Shown here: in pieces, positions 37,258-45,584 of the stretch | How the letters are laid out: the number at the start of each line of letters is the position of its first letter | Numbering within the stretch: position 1 is the stretch's first letter | Assembly (NCBI RefSeq): GCF_937468385.1 | Contig: NZ_CALBWS010000011.1 | Span: 1 to 64,000, forward strand | Source of the DNA: Neobacillus rhizosphaerae | Lineage (GTDB): Bacteria; Bacillota; Bacilli; Bacillales; Cytobacillaceae | Direction: 5' to 3' | Length of the DNA: 64,000 bases | Translations under genes and position numbers: made by a program | The notes under the pieces: model-generated | The model's database searches: none | Told to the model about the DNA's origin: nothing | The model's input: only the letters and a program-made list of their open reading frames with translations

Positions 37258-38511
37258 ATGATGTTAAGTTACCATCAAATCAAAGAACTGGACCAGGAGT
37301 TTGGTTCTTCCTTTTATTTGTTAGATATAAATAAATTAAGAAATAACTACCAAAAAATAGATAGTGCATTTAAAAGAAGGTATCAAAACTTTATTATCGG
37401 TTATTCCTATAAAACTAACTATTTGCCTTATCTGTGTTCAGTGATGTCACAATTAGGAGCATATGCTGAAGTTGTTTCTAGATTAGAGTACGATTTAGCG
37501 ATAAAAATAGGTGTTGATCCACGTAAAATTATCTTTAACGGACCATTAAAAACATTCGAGGATATTGAAATCGCTTTGAATTATGGGAGTATTCTAAATG
37601 TTGATTCACTTTACGAAATGGAGGATGTAAAAAACTATAGTGAAAAATATACATCCAAGCAGGTAAAAGTTGGACTAAGGGTAAACTTTGATATTACCAA
37701 TAACGGTGAAAACGTTCTTCAAGAAGGATTTGATCGAAGCCGCTTTGGAATTTGTACAACAAACGGAAATTTTCAAGATGCGGTAAAGGAACTCAGGGAA
37801 TTAGAGAATATTAGAATCGTTGGCTTACATGGCCATTTTTCAACAAGAGAAAGGAAGCTAGAAACTTATGAAAATATCACAAAAGGTCTATGCCAATTAG
37901 CAAAAGAATATATTGGTGATTCGCTGGAATTCATCGATATAGGGGGAGGGATTTATGGTGAATTACCAGCTTCCTTTAAACTAAATGCTCCAAGTTTCGA
38001 TGATTATGCTGAAGCAGTCTGCAGGATTATGAACAATGAATTTCAAAATAATGAAAGAAAACCTTATTTAATATTAGAACCTGGAATTTCGATGGTGGCT
38101 AATACCTTCCAATTTATTGCAAAGGTTATTGGAACGAAGAGAATTAAGGATAAATATTTTGTCTTGATAGACGGCAGTGTGCACAATATTAAGCCAACCA
38201 TGCATAAGCGCAATCTTCCGATGCAAATAGTGAAACAAAAAGTCACAGGAGAAAAATATGTTTCATATAACATTGTTGGATATACATGCATGGAAAAAGA
38301 CTACTTAGCTTATGAAATAAATGGAGAATTACCAAAAAAAGACGATTATGTCATTTTTGAAAATGTCGGTGCATATACAATCGTTTTTAATCCGCCTTTT
38401 ATAAAGGAGAGGCCTAGTATTGTGGCAGCCTGCAATAATGAATTTTTTGTTGTAAGGAAAAAGGAAAGTCTGAGGGAATTTTTCAATGAAGACCTTTATA
38501 TATTTAAATAA
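37258..38511 (+). CDS. Type III PLP-dependent decarboxylase (LysA/BtrK-like)
   Basis: 417 aa, alanine-racemase-type barrel plus C-terminal sheet domain. PLP Lys in IIGYSYKTNYLP; glycine-rich phosphate site EFIDIGGGIYGELP; HGHFSTR; and the substrate-side cysteine in GYTCMEKDYLAYE, corresponding to the DAP decarboxylase GPxCESxD motif. It should decarboxylate an amino acid or a carrier-linked one; the substrate is unknown. A decarboxylase in a polysaccharide cluster beside ATP-grasp genes is unusual and suggests synthesis of an amine or amino-acid decoration. Start at ATG 37258, 9 nt after GAGG. Confidence 0.78.
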   Translation: MMLSYHQIKELDQEFGSSFYLLDINKLRNNYQKIDSAFKRRYQNFIIGYSYKTNYLPYLCSVMSQLGAYAEVVSRLEYDLAIKIGVDPRKIIFNGPLKTFEDIEIALNYGSILNVDSLYEMEDVKNYSEKYTSKQVKVGLRVNFDITNNGENVLQEGFDRSRFGICTTNGNFQDAVKELRELENIRIVGLHGHFSTRERKLETYENITKGLCQLAKEYIGDSLEFIDIGGGIYGELPASFKLNAPSFDDYAEAVCRIMNNEFQNNERKPYLILEPGISMVANTFQFIAKVIGTKRIKDKYFVLIDGSVHNIKPTMHKRNLPMQIVKQKVTGEKYVSYNIVGYTCMEKDYLAYEINGELPKKDDYVIFENVGAYTIVFNPPFIKERPSIVAACNNEFFVVRKKESLREFFNEDLYIFK

Positions 38512-38531
38512 TGCAAATTGAGGGGGTTGAC

Positions 38532-39494
38532 ATGAATATTTTATTATGTAGTGTCGGCAGGCGGGCAAAATTAGTCAGCTACTTTAAAGAAGAGCTAGGT
38601 AAAATAGGAGGCAAACTTGTAGCAATTGATTGTGATTCGTCAGCACCAGCCTTACATTTGGCAGATATCGCTGAAACCGTTCCACGTATTACCCACCCTG
38701 AGTATATACAACATATTAAACAACTTTGTATAAAATACAAAATCAGTGCCTTATTGAGTCTTATTGACCCGGAATTAAGTTTATTAGCGGAACATAAAGA
38801 AGAGTTTGAAAAAGATAATATAAAATTAATTATTTCAAACAAAGACGTCGTTAATATTTGCTATGATAAATACTTTACTTATCATTTCTTAAAAAAACAT
38901 GGTTTTTCCGCCATTCCGACCTACCTACATCTTGATGATATCTTGAATGAAATCAAAAATAATAAACTTTGTTTCCCATTAATTATGAAACCTAGAAAAG
39001 GAAGTGCCAGTAAAGGGGTTTCCAAGATCCATTCGATTGAGGAACTACTTGCTTTTTGGGAACATACTGGCGAATTTATAATACAGCCATTTATTGTTGG
39101 TCATGAATACGGTGTTGATTGCTATGTTGATCTATTAAACTATCAAGCTACTCATATTTTTTGTAAGAGAAAAATAAGGATGAGGGCTGGAGAAACAGAC
39201 AAATCTCTTGCTGTAAACGATCAGAATCTTTTTCAATTAATTACAAAGTTAGTTGATTCAATGGGACTAATTGGACCAATAGATATTGATTGTTTCCAAA
39301 CGGATATGGGGTATCTTATTTCGGAAATAAATCCGCGATTTGGCGGAGGGTATCTTCATGCACATGAAGCGGGACAAAATTTCATTAGAAATATAATAAA
39401 TAATTTAGATGGAATTTCTAATATGACTGATATTGGTAATTATTCGGAAGGGTCAGTCATGATAAAGTTTGATGATGTGATGGTTTTAAAGTAG
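38532..39494 (+). CDS. ATP-grasp ligase 1 (carbamoyl-phosphate-synthase-like)
   Basis: 320 aa. N-terminal pre-ATP-grasp domain (ILLCSVGRRAKLVSYFKEEL), then ATP-grasp: Lys in FPLIMKPRKGSASKGVSKI, and metal-binding IDIDCF...LISEINPRFGGGYLHAHEAG. It forms a C-N bond via an acyl-phosphate; substrates unknown. Start 38532 follows GAGGGGG; an ATG at 38511 overlaps the decarboxylase stop but has no site. Close coupling to the decarboxylase suggests a shared pathway. Confidence 0.8.
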   Translation: MNILLCSVGRRAKLVSYFKEELGKIGGKLVAIDCDSSAPALHLADIAETVPRITHPEYIQHIKQLCIKYKISALLSLIDPELSLLAEHKEEFEKDNIKLIISNKDVVNICYDKYFTYHFLKKHGFSAIPTYLHLDDILNEIKNNKLCFPLIMKPRKGSASKGVSKIHSIEELLAFWEHTGEFIIQPFIVGHEYGVDCYVDLLNYQATHIFCKRKIRMRAGETDKSLAVNDQNLFQLITKLVDSMGLIGPIDIDCFQTDMGYLISEINPRFGGGYLHAHEAGQNFIRNIINNLDGISNMTDIGNYSEGSVMIKFDDVMVLK

Positions 39495-39532
39495 TTTTGG
39501 ATATTATTGCTCGCTAAGGTGAGGTGAAAAGA

Positions 39533-40585
39533 ATGGGCGTATTTCAAATTATCGACAGCAAAATCCAATGGGAAGATTTACTAAACAATTTTAAAGAGGT
39601 AGATGTCTACTACTCTTATGATTATGGGAACCTATTTGCCAAAGAAGAAAAAGGAAGGCTGTTAGCCGCTTATTATGAAGATAAATTTTCAAAGGTATTC
39701 TATCCATTTATTAAAAGAAATGTTGAGTGGTATGAAGAAAAAATTTTTGATATTGTTACTCCCTATGGATATGGTGGCCCTTTAATTGAAGGCAATAATT
39801 ACTCGATAGAACCTTTTTATCGGTATTTTAGGAACTTCTGTAAAGAGAATAATATTATAACAGAAACAACAAGATACCACCCGATTAATAAAAACCATTT
39901 ACACTGCAAAGAAATCATGGATATTGCTTATATTAGAAAAACAACAGCAGTCGATTTGACATTGCCACTGGATGAAATTAGAGAGCATTACTCCCCCATG
40001 AATAAGAAGAATATAAAAAAGGCCAAGAAAGGTGGTCTTTATTGTTATGTAGCAGAGAATACACTTCATAATATTCATACATTTATAGAGCTATATAAGG
40101 AGACGATGGATCGAAACCATGCAGAAAACTATTATTATTTTAATGACCATTATTTTTTTGAACAAATAAAAAATACAAAAATAAGTAAAACTTATATACT
40201 ATTTACAGAATATTGCGACGAGGTTATTGCAGGAGTAATGGTATTGAAAGGACCTAAATATTCTCATTACCACCTAGGTTCTTCAAAGACGCCCTATTTA
40301 CACCTAAAACCCAATAACCTATTATTTGATTTTATGATTGAATTTTGTAAATCAAAGGGTTCGGAGCTGCTTCATTTGGGTGGAGGCTGCCAGGAAAATG
40401 ATGGATTATTTCAGTTTAAAGCATCCTTCACTAATAATAATCATTATGATTATTTTATTGGTAAGAGGGTATATGACGAAAAAAAATATAATAAAATAAC
40501 TGAGGAAGTAAAAAGACGATTTAGAGTTAATGAAGAATATTTTCCAATATACAGAGGAAAGAAAGATATTCTAAATAACCTATAA
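39533..40585 (+). CDS. FemAB/GNAT-like aminoacyl- or acyltransferase
   Basis: 350 aa. Resembles FemAB / GNAT_6 proteins that transfer amino acids from aminoacyl-tRNA or acyl groups from CoA: VTPYGYGGPLIEG, the MNKKNIKKAKKGG basic loop, and the C-terminal GNAT fold core SHYHLGSSKTPYLHLKPNNLLFDFMIEFCKSKG...LHLGGG. In an EPS cluster this could attach the product of the ligases and decarboxylase. Start ATG 39533 after GAGG; GTG 39524 is an alternative. Confidence 0.7.
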   Translation: MGVFQIIDSKIQWEDLLNNFKEVDVYYSYDYGNLFAKEEKGRLLAAYYEDKFSKVFYPFIKRNVEWYEEKIFDIVTPYGYGGPLIEGNNYSIEPFYRYFRNFCKENNIITETTRYHPINKNHLHCKEIMDIAYIRKTTAVDLTLPLDEIREHYSPMNKKNIKKAKKGGLYCYVAENTLHNIHTFIELYKETMDRNHAENYYYFNDHYFFEQIKNTKISKTYILFTEYCDEVIAGVMVLKGPKYSHYHLGSSKTPYLHLKPNNLLFDFMIEFCKSKGSELLHLGGGCQENDGLFQFKASFTNNNHYDYFIGKRVYDEKKYNKITEEVKRRFRVNEEYFPIYRGKKDILNNL

Positions 40586-40741
40586 TGGCGTATGACTAAA
40601 GGATTTTAATTTTTTCGCTTTAATTGTTCGTTATTAAGAATTTTTTTAAAATTACAAACTCAATGTGGATGTTTGAGTGAAAATAATTATACAAGTATTA
40701 TTAATTGCCCTTCAGCGTCAATGGGAAAGAGGTATTTTCAT

Positions 40742-41938
40742 ATGAAAAAAATTTTGTTTCTTGGTGGTACTGTTCAGCAAATTCCTGCAATTATATATGC
40801 CAAAGATAGGGGTTACTATACAATACTTTGTGATTATCAATCCAATACTCCAGGTCAAAATTACTCAGATGAGTATTATTGTATTAGTACAACAGATAAA
40901 GTAAGTATATTAGAAATCGCAAGGAAAAAGAATATTGATGGAATTGTAGCCTATATTTCTGATACAGCTGCTCCAACAGCTGCGTATGTAGCGAACAAAT
41001 TAAATTTGCCTTCTTATCCATGTGAAGCAGTGGCCATCTTAACTAAGAAAGACCTATTTAGGAAATTTTTAAGGGAAAATGGATTTAATAGTCCAAAAGC
41101 AAAAAGCTATAAAACGATAACCGAAGCCAAGAAAGACCTAACTAAATTCCAACTTCCTTTAATGGTAAAGCCTATAGATTCTTCTGGAAGCAGGGGGATT
41201 TCTCGAATTGATTCTATAGAGGAAATTGAAATTGCCTTTGAATCTGCGATTTCAAAATCAAGAGAAAAGACTGTCATCGTTGAAGAGTTTATTGAAATGA
41301 CTCATGATCATCAAATAGGCGGGGACGTTTTTATTATGAATGGGAAATTGGAGTTTTGCGGATTTTTAAATTGCCATAGAAATAATCAGGTTAATCCAAA
41401 TGTTCCAGTAGGCAAAAGTTACCCGTTATTTTTGGATGAAAAAAGAACCGAAATGGTTCGCAATGACCTGCAAAGGCTAATAGATCTTTTAAAAATTAAA
41501 ATAGGTGCCTTAAATATTGAAGCAATAATTGGTCAAAATGGGAAAGTTTATTTTATTGATGTTGGACCCAGAAATGGAGGGAATTTGATACCTGATTTTT
41601 TGAAAATCATTACAGGGATTGATTGTGTAATGGCTACTGTAGAAGCTGCATTAGGTAATGAAGATCTGCATCTTAAATATGAACCAAATGAAGGATATTA
41701 TTCCACATATACACTTCATTCTGCAGAACAAGGAAAACTCACAGATATTATTTTTAATAATGAAATTGAAAAAAATATTATTAATAAATTTATTTTCAAA
41801 GAAAAGGGAGAAGAAATAGGAGTTTTTAATGACGGTACCAAGGCAATTGGATTTGTCTTCCTAAAATTTTCCAGTTTAAAAGAACTAAAATATAAAATGA
41901 ATCATATAAGTCAGTATATTGAGGTTCAGGTAAACTGA
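40742..41938 (+). CDS. ATP-grasp ligase 2 (PurK/BtrJ-like)
   Basis: 398 aa. Rossmann-like N-terminus (KILFLGGTVQQIPAIIYAKDRGYYTILCD), ATP-grasp core with Lys in LPLMVKPIDSSGSRGISRI, VEEFIEM, and metal-binding IEAIIGQNGKVYFIDVGPRNGGNLIPD. It is more distant from the other two ligases, so it probably uses a different substrate. ATG 40742 lies 8 nt after AAGAGG; the longer frame to 40673 has no site. The 156-bp gap before it is AT-rich with no clear promoter. Confidence 0.8.
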   Translation: MKKILFLGGTVQQIPAIIYAKDRGYYTILCDYQSNTPGQNYSDEYYCISTTDKVSILEIARKKNIDGIVAYISDTAAPTAAYVANKLNLPSYPCEAVAILTKKDLFRKFLRENGFNSPKAKSYKTITEAKKDLTKFQLPLMVKPIDSSGSRGISRIDSIEEIEIAFESAISKSREKTVIVEEFIEMTHDHQIGGDVFIMNGKLEFCGFLNCHRNNQVNPNVPVGKSYPLFLDEKRTEMVRNDLQRLIDLLKIKIGALNIEAIIGQNGKVYFIDVGPRNGGNLIPDFLKIITGIDCVMATVEAALGNEDLHLKYEPNEGYYSTYTLHSAEQGKLTDIIFNNEIEKNIINKFIFKEKGEEIGVFNDGTKAIGFVFLKFSSLKELKYKMNHISQYIEVQVN

Positions 41939-41960
41939 ACAATACAATACTGCGGTCAAA

Positions 41961-41978
41961 ACATTCTTTATTAAGAAT
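41961..41978 (+). other. Short hairpin between ATP-grasp 2 and phosphatase copy 2
   Basis: CATTCTT-TATT-AAGAATG, no T tract; likely an mRNA processing or stability element rather than a terminator. Confidence 0.3.
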
Positions 41979-42018
41979 GATTCACTGATTAAATCGTTGA
42001 TGGAAGGAGGGAAAGGTA

Positions 42019-42843
42019 ATGATTGTTGATATTCATAACCATATATTGTTTGGACTTGATGATGGTCCCAAAAACCCGGAAGAAACTATTTTATTAGCTA
42101 GGCAGGCGGTAGAATCCGGGGTAGATCATGTTATCGCTACTCCACATCATAAACATCGGCATAAAGAGCATTTTTATGAAAATGATTATAGGCAAATTTT
42201 AATGTCGGTTGCACAAGTAAACGATTTATTAAATAATCATCAGGTGCCTTTAACTGTTTATCCCGGGATCGAGTTTCATCTCCATGAACATATAGAAAAC
42301 GATATTCACAATAACTTAGATTCTTTTCTAACCTTAAATAATACTGGAAAATATTTATTAATGGAACTTCCATGCAGCCATTATCCAGCTCATACAGAAG
42401 AAGTTTTATATGAATTACAAACGAAAGGGTATACTCCTATCCTTGCACACCCAGAGAGAAATAAAGTCCTAAGAAGAAACCCGTCAAAAATTTTCGATAT
42501 GGTTCAGCGGGGAATACTCGTTCAGATTACCGCGAGCAGTGTAACAGGCTTACATGGAAGACGATTAAAAAATTTCTCAATCCATTTACTGGAACATAAT
42601 CTTGCTCATTTTATTGCTTCTGATGCCCATCATCATTCCTGCCGTAAATTCGAACTAATATCTGCATATAATTGGATTGAAAATACTTTTTCATCAAATT
42701 ATCGTAAATATTTTGAAGAGAACGCTATCCATGTATTACATGGGACAGAATTCAAAATTATGGAACCAAAATGTATCGATAAAAAATTGCAGTATTTCTT
42801 TCTCTTATCATCATTCAATAAAGCAAGGCCTATCCGGAAATAA
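42019..42843 (+). CDS. Manganese-dependent tyrosine phosphatase (CpsB/YwqE), copy 2
   Basis: 274 aa PHP phosphatase, paralogue of the 26984 gene. Metal ligands conserved: MIVDIHNHILFGLDDGP, ATPHHKHRH, AHPERNK, ASDAHHHSCR. It is about 20 aa longer at the C-terminus (a basic tail ending KARPIRK). ATG follows GGAGG. Only one tyrosine kinase is seen in the cluster, so the reason for two phosphatases is unclear. Confidence 0.85.
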   Translation: MIVDIHNHILFGLDDGPKNPEETILLARQAVESGVDHVIATPHHKHRHKEHFYENDYRQILMSVAQVNDLLNNHQVPLTVYPGIEFHLHEHIENDIHNNLDSFLTLNNTGKYLLMELPCSHYPAHTEEVLYELQTKGYTPILAHPERNKVLRRNPSKIFDMVQRGILVQITASSVTGLHGRRLKNFSIHLLEHNLAHFIASDAHHHSCRKFELISAYNWIENTFSSNYRKYFEENAIHVLHGTEFKIMEPKCIDKKLQYFFLLSSFNKARPIRK

Positions 42844-42906
42844 TCCAAAGAAGTAAGGAATATATATAAAACAAGGACAACTACTGTTCTTTAGGGGGGA
42901 ATCATT

Positions 42907-43518
42907 TTGAAAAGAATGATAGACCTGTTTGGTTCATTCGCATTGATCATTATTTTTTCTCCGATAATGTTGTTAATTGTATTGATGATTCGAATAGGTA
43001 TGGGGTCACCTATTTTGTTTAAACAAATTCGACCGGGTCTATACGGAAAACCATTTTGTATTTATAAGTTTCGGACAATGATTGACAAAAAGGATAAAAA
43101 CGGAAATATGTTACCAGGGAAGTTGAGATTAACAAAACTAGGAATCTTCTTAAGAAAATATAGTCTTGATGAAATACCGCAGCTTTTTAATGTTATAAAA
43201 GGGGATATAAGTTTAGTAGGACCACGTCCATTATTAATGGAATACCTGCCGATATATTCGAAAGAACAAGCCAGAAGGCATGAAGTCAAACCAGGAATTA
43301 CCGGATGGGCACAGGTAAACGGGCGAAATTCAATTAGCTGGGAGGAAAAATTTAATCTAGATGTTTGGTATGTTAATAATCACTCTCTATTCCTCGATCT
43401 AAAAATAATACTATTAACAATTAAAAAGGTTTTTAAGAAAGAGGGAGTTAGTGCAAAAGGACACTATAGTATGGAAGATTTCAAGGGAGTTAACAGAGGA
43501 TCAGGTAATCAGCATTAA
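42907..43518 (+). CDS. Priming sugar-phosphate transferase (EpsL-like)
   Basis: 203 aa bacterial sugar transferase (PglC type). One membrane/re-entrant helix (LFGSFALIIIFSPIMLLIVLMIRI), then SPILFKQIRPGLYGKPFCIYKFRTM, LRKYSLDEIPQLFNVIKGDISLVGPRPLL and PGITGWAQVNGRN. It transfers a sugar-1-phosphate, probably the EpsC/EpsN product, to undecaprenyl phosphate to begin the repeat unit. TTG start 7 nt after GGGGGG. Confidence 0.88.
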   Translation: MKRMIDLFGSFALIIIFSPIMLLIVLMIRIGMGSPILFKQIRPGLYGKPFCIYKFRTMIDKKDKNGNMLPGKLRLTKLGIFLRKYSLDEIPQLFNVIKGDISLVGPRPLLMEYLPIYSKEQARRHEVKPGITGWAQVNGRNSISWEEKFNLDVWYVNNHSLFLDLKIILLTIKKVFKKEGVSAKGHYSMEDFKGVNRGSGNQH

Positions 43519-43552
43519 GAAAGAAATGTGCCTAAATAATGGGGTGTTAAAC

Positions 43553-44644
43553 ATGGAGAAAATCTTAATTACCGATGTTGGTGTAGCTCCTGCGGAAAAT
43601 GTAATTAACTCATGGAATGATTCTTTGGGCGTGGAGAGCATTATTGGCGTATCAAGAAATGTGTATAGTCTTTACTCATCAAAAGCTAATTTGAAAAGAT
43701 ATATCCCTTATGACTATGCATTTAGTAAGGAATATAAAATTTCATTCTTAAGCATATTGGAAAAGGATAAACCGAGCTTGGCTGTTTTTATGAATGATAG
43801 AGAAATCTTAGAGGCCTCAAAATTCAGAGATGAAATATTGACTTATGGGACTAAATTATATTTGCCAAGCCATGACGTAATTGAAAATTGTACTGATAAA
43901 TATCAAACTTATAAAATTTGGAAAGAACAAGGAATTAAGGTGCCTGACACCATGATTATTTGTGATGAAATGGACTTAAAAAGGACTTTTAACCAGTTTG
44001 GGGATCAAGAAGGAAAGGTTTGGCTCCGGTCTACGGTTGGAGCAGGCGGAAGAGGAGCATTACCGACCAATAATTTTGAGTTTGCAAAAAACTGGATCAA
44101 TCTTCATAAAGGATGGGGGAATTTTACTGCTTCAGAATTGCTACAGGCTGATAAAACAGTTACTTGGTTATCGATTTGGTTTGAAGGAGAGCTCGTTATT
44201 GCTCAGACGCGAAGAAGGAGGACATGGGGATTTGCAAATCGCACCCTGTCTGGTGTAACGGGTATTACTGGTGTGGGAGAAACATACTCTAATGATACAG
44301 TAAATCAAGTGGCAATGGATTCGATATTGGCCGTAGATCCTAAGCCACATGGTGTTTATGGGGTTGACATGACCTATGACCAAAAGGATTTCCCAAATCC
44401 TACAGAAATCAATATGCGTTTCTTTACCACATGTTACTTTTTTACTAAGGCAGGACTCAATATGCCTAAGATATACAAGGATATTATTTTATATAATAAT
44501 TTTCCAACTCTAGAGAAGAAAATCAATCCACTTCCTGATGGACTACTCTGGATCAGGGATATGGATAGAGAACCAATAATAGCAGATAAGGAAGAAATCA
44601 ACACAATAATGGAAGAACAAAAGAATATGTTAACTCAAAGATAG
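43553..44644 (+). CDS. ATP-grasp ligase 3 (carbamoyl-phosphate-synthase-like)
   Basis: 363 aa. ATP-grasp features: GKVWLRSTVGAGGRGALPTNN glycine-rich loop, FTASELLQADKTVTWLSIWFEGELVIAQTRRRRTWG, and metal site NPTEINMRFFTT. The second ligand region is less canonical than in ligase 1. Last gene of the cluster. ATG 43553 is the first start after a GGGG site; an in-frame extension to 43451 overlaps the preceding gene and is unlikely. Confidence 0.75.
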   Translation: MEKILITDVGVAPAENVINSWNDSLGVESIIGVSRNVYSLYSSKANLKRYIPYDYAFSKEYKISFLSILEKDKPSLAVFMNDREILEASKFRDEILTYGTKLYLPSHDVIENCTDKYQTYKIWKEQGIKVPDTMIICDEMDLKRTFNQFGDQEGKVWLRSTVGAGGRGALPTNNFEFAKNWINLHKGWGNFTASELLQADKTVTWLSIWFEGELVIAQTRRRRTWGFANRTLSGVTGITGVGETYSNDTVNQVAMDSILAVDPKPHGVYGVDMTYDQKDFPNPTEINMRFFTTCYFFTKAGLNMPKIYKDIILYNNFPTLEKKINPLPDGLLWIRDMDREPIIADKEEINTIMEEQKNMLTQR

Positions 44645-44709
44645 AGGGATGCAATATTGCAAAAAAAGTATTTGTAATAAACTAGTTAATTAAGATTAGA
44701 GCATTAATT

Positions 44710-44740
44710 GACCCACGCTAAATAAGTTATTGCGTGGGTC
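44710..44740. terminator. Hairpin at the end of the exopolysaccharide cluster
   Basis: 9-bp perfect stem GACCCACGC / GCGTGGGTC with a 13-nt loop. No long T tract, but it lies between converging genes and is the only candidate terminator there. Confidence 0.55.
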
Positions 44741-44756
44741 CTTCGCATACTAAAAA

Positions 44757-45470
44757 TTACACGTATAAAAAAACTTTCATATTATTTTGGCTATCAATGG
44801 TGGCAAGTAAGATGTTATTTACTTCTGTATGATGTAAAGACCTGAGAGTGTGAGTTAGCCACTCTTCCTCCTTACCTATTTTCCGCAAAACGGATAAGTC
44901 AATCCTTCCTTCTCTTATTATCGTCTGTGGGAGATCAAATGGTTCTGTTTGAAGCTGATAGAATGACGGTGTAATAGCTTCAAATTGCGGGTCCAAGAAA
45001 AAGGAGATCTCTCCATCAGATTCCCATAAGGCTAACGCGACTTTTTTAACGTCCTCAATTTTTTCTTTCCTCAATTCTGCCAATAAATCATCGATTGATA
45101 GTCTGGCCCGCTTTAACCCTTTATATAGGATTTCTCCTTCCTTAATAAGTGGGAAAGGGGTAGAATTAATGGCTTTTCGTAGCCGTGGCCATTTTAAACT
45201 CAAAAAAACACCAATCAAATATAGAACAATGATTACAATTGTTGCGACTACTGAGCCCTTTAATCCGATTCTTTGGTCTGATAAGGGATGAGCAATAATG
45301 TTTCCCAGCATTAAGGCGATAACAAAATCAAGTAATCTTAATTGTGAAATGGCTCTCTGTCCCATTATTTTAACGGTAAAGATTACAAAGATGAAAGTGA
45401 CTGCAGCCCTTAAAGTCCACTCTAATATCGATAAAGAATCCTGGCCATGGAAAAAATCCAATAAAGACAC
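44757..45470 (-). CDS. DUF421 membrane protein (YetF/YrbG-like)
   Basis: 237 aa with three N-terminal membrane helices (LRAAVTFIFVIFTVKIMGQR..., LLDFVIALMLGNIIAHPL, VVATIVIIVLYLIGVFL) and the DUF421 signature GEILYKGLKRARLSIDDLLAELR. Function unknown; relatives are associated with sporulation or cell-envelope roles in Bacillus. GTG 45470 sits very close to an AAGGA site, so the TTG three codons in (about 45461) may be the true start. Confidence 0.8.
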   Translation of the reverse strand: MSLLDFFHGQDSLSILEWTLRAAVTFIFVIFTVKIMGQRAISQLRLLDFVIALMLGNIIAHPLSDQRIGLKGSVVATIVIIVLYLIGVFLSLKWPRLRKAINSTPFPLIKEGEILYKGLKRARLSIDDLLAELRKEKIEDVKKVALALWESDGEISFFLDPQFEAITPSFYQLQTEPFDLPQTIIREGRIDLSVLRKIGKEEEWLTHTLRSLHHTEVNNILLATIDSQNNMKVFLYV

Positions 45471-45542
45471 ATCCTTTACGAAAAACGTCTTCCTTAGATT
45501 GTCACGGATGCTTTCTTTTTACACCTTATTCCAGAAAGGTTT

Positions 45543-45579
45543 GAAAAAAAACAGAATAAGCCTATCGCTTATCCTGTTT
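45543..45579 (-). terminator. Terminator of the lactonase gene
   Basis: Minus-strand stem ACAGGATAAGC / GCTTATTCTGT with a 6-nt loop, followed by eight T residues. Confidence 0.85.
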
Positions 45580-45584
45580 GGCAC

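Noticed and set aside
22367..44644. Prophage or integrative element carrying the polysaccharide genes
   Set aside because: No integrase, transposase, att-like repeat or tRNA gene at either edge; low GC is normal for such clusters.
38532..44644. ATP-grasp genes as true carbamoyl-phosphate synthase or purine genes
   Set aside because: Each has a single ATP-grasp domain (320-398 aa), lacks the duplicated CarB architecture, and none lies with pyrimidine or purine genes.
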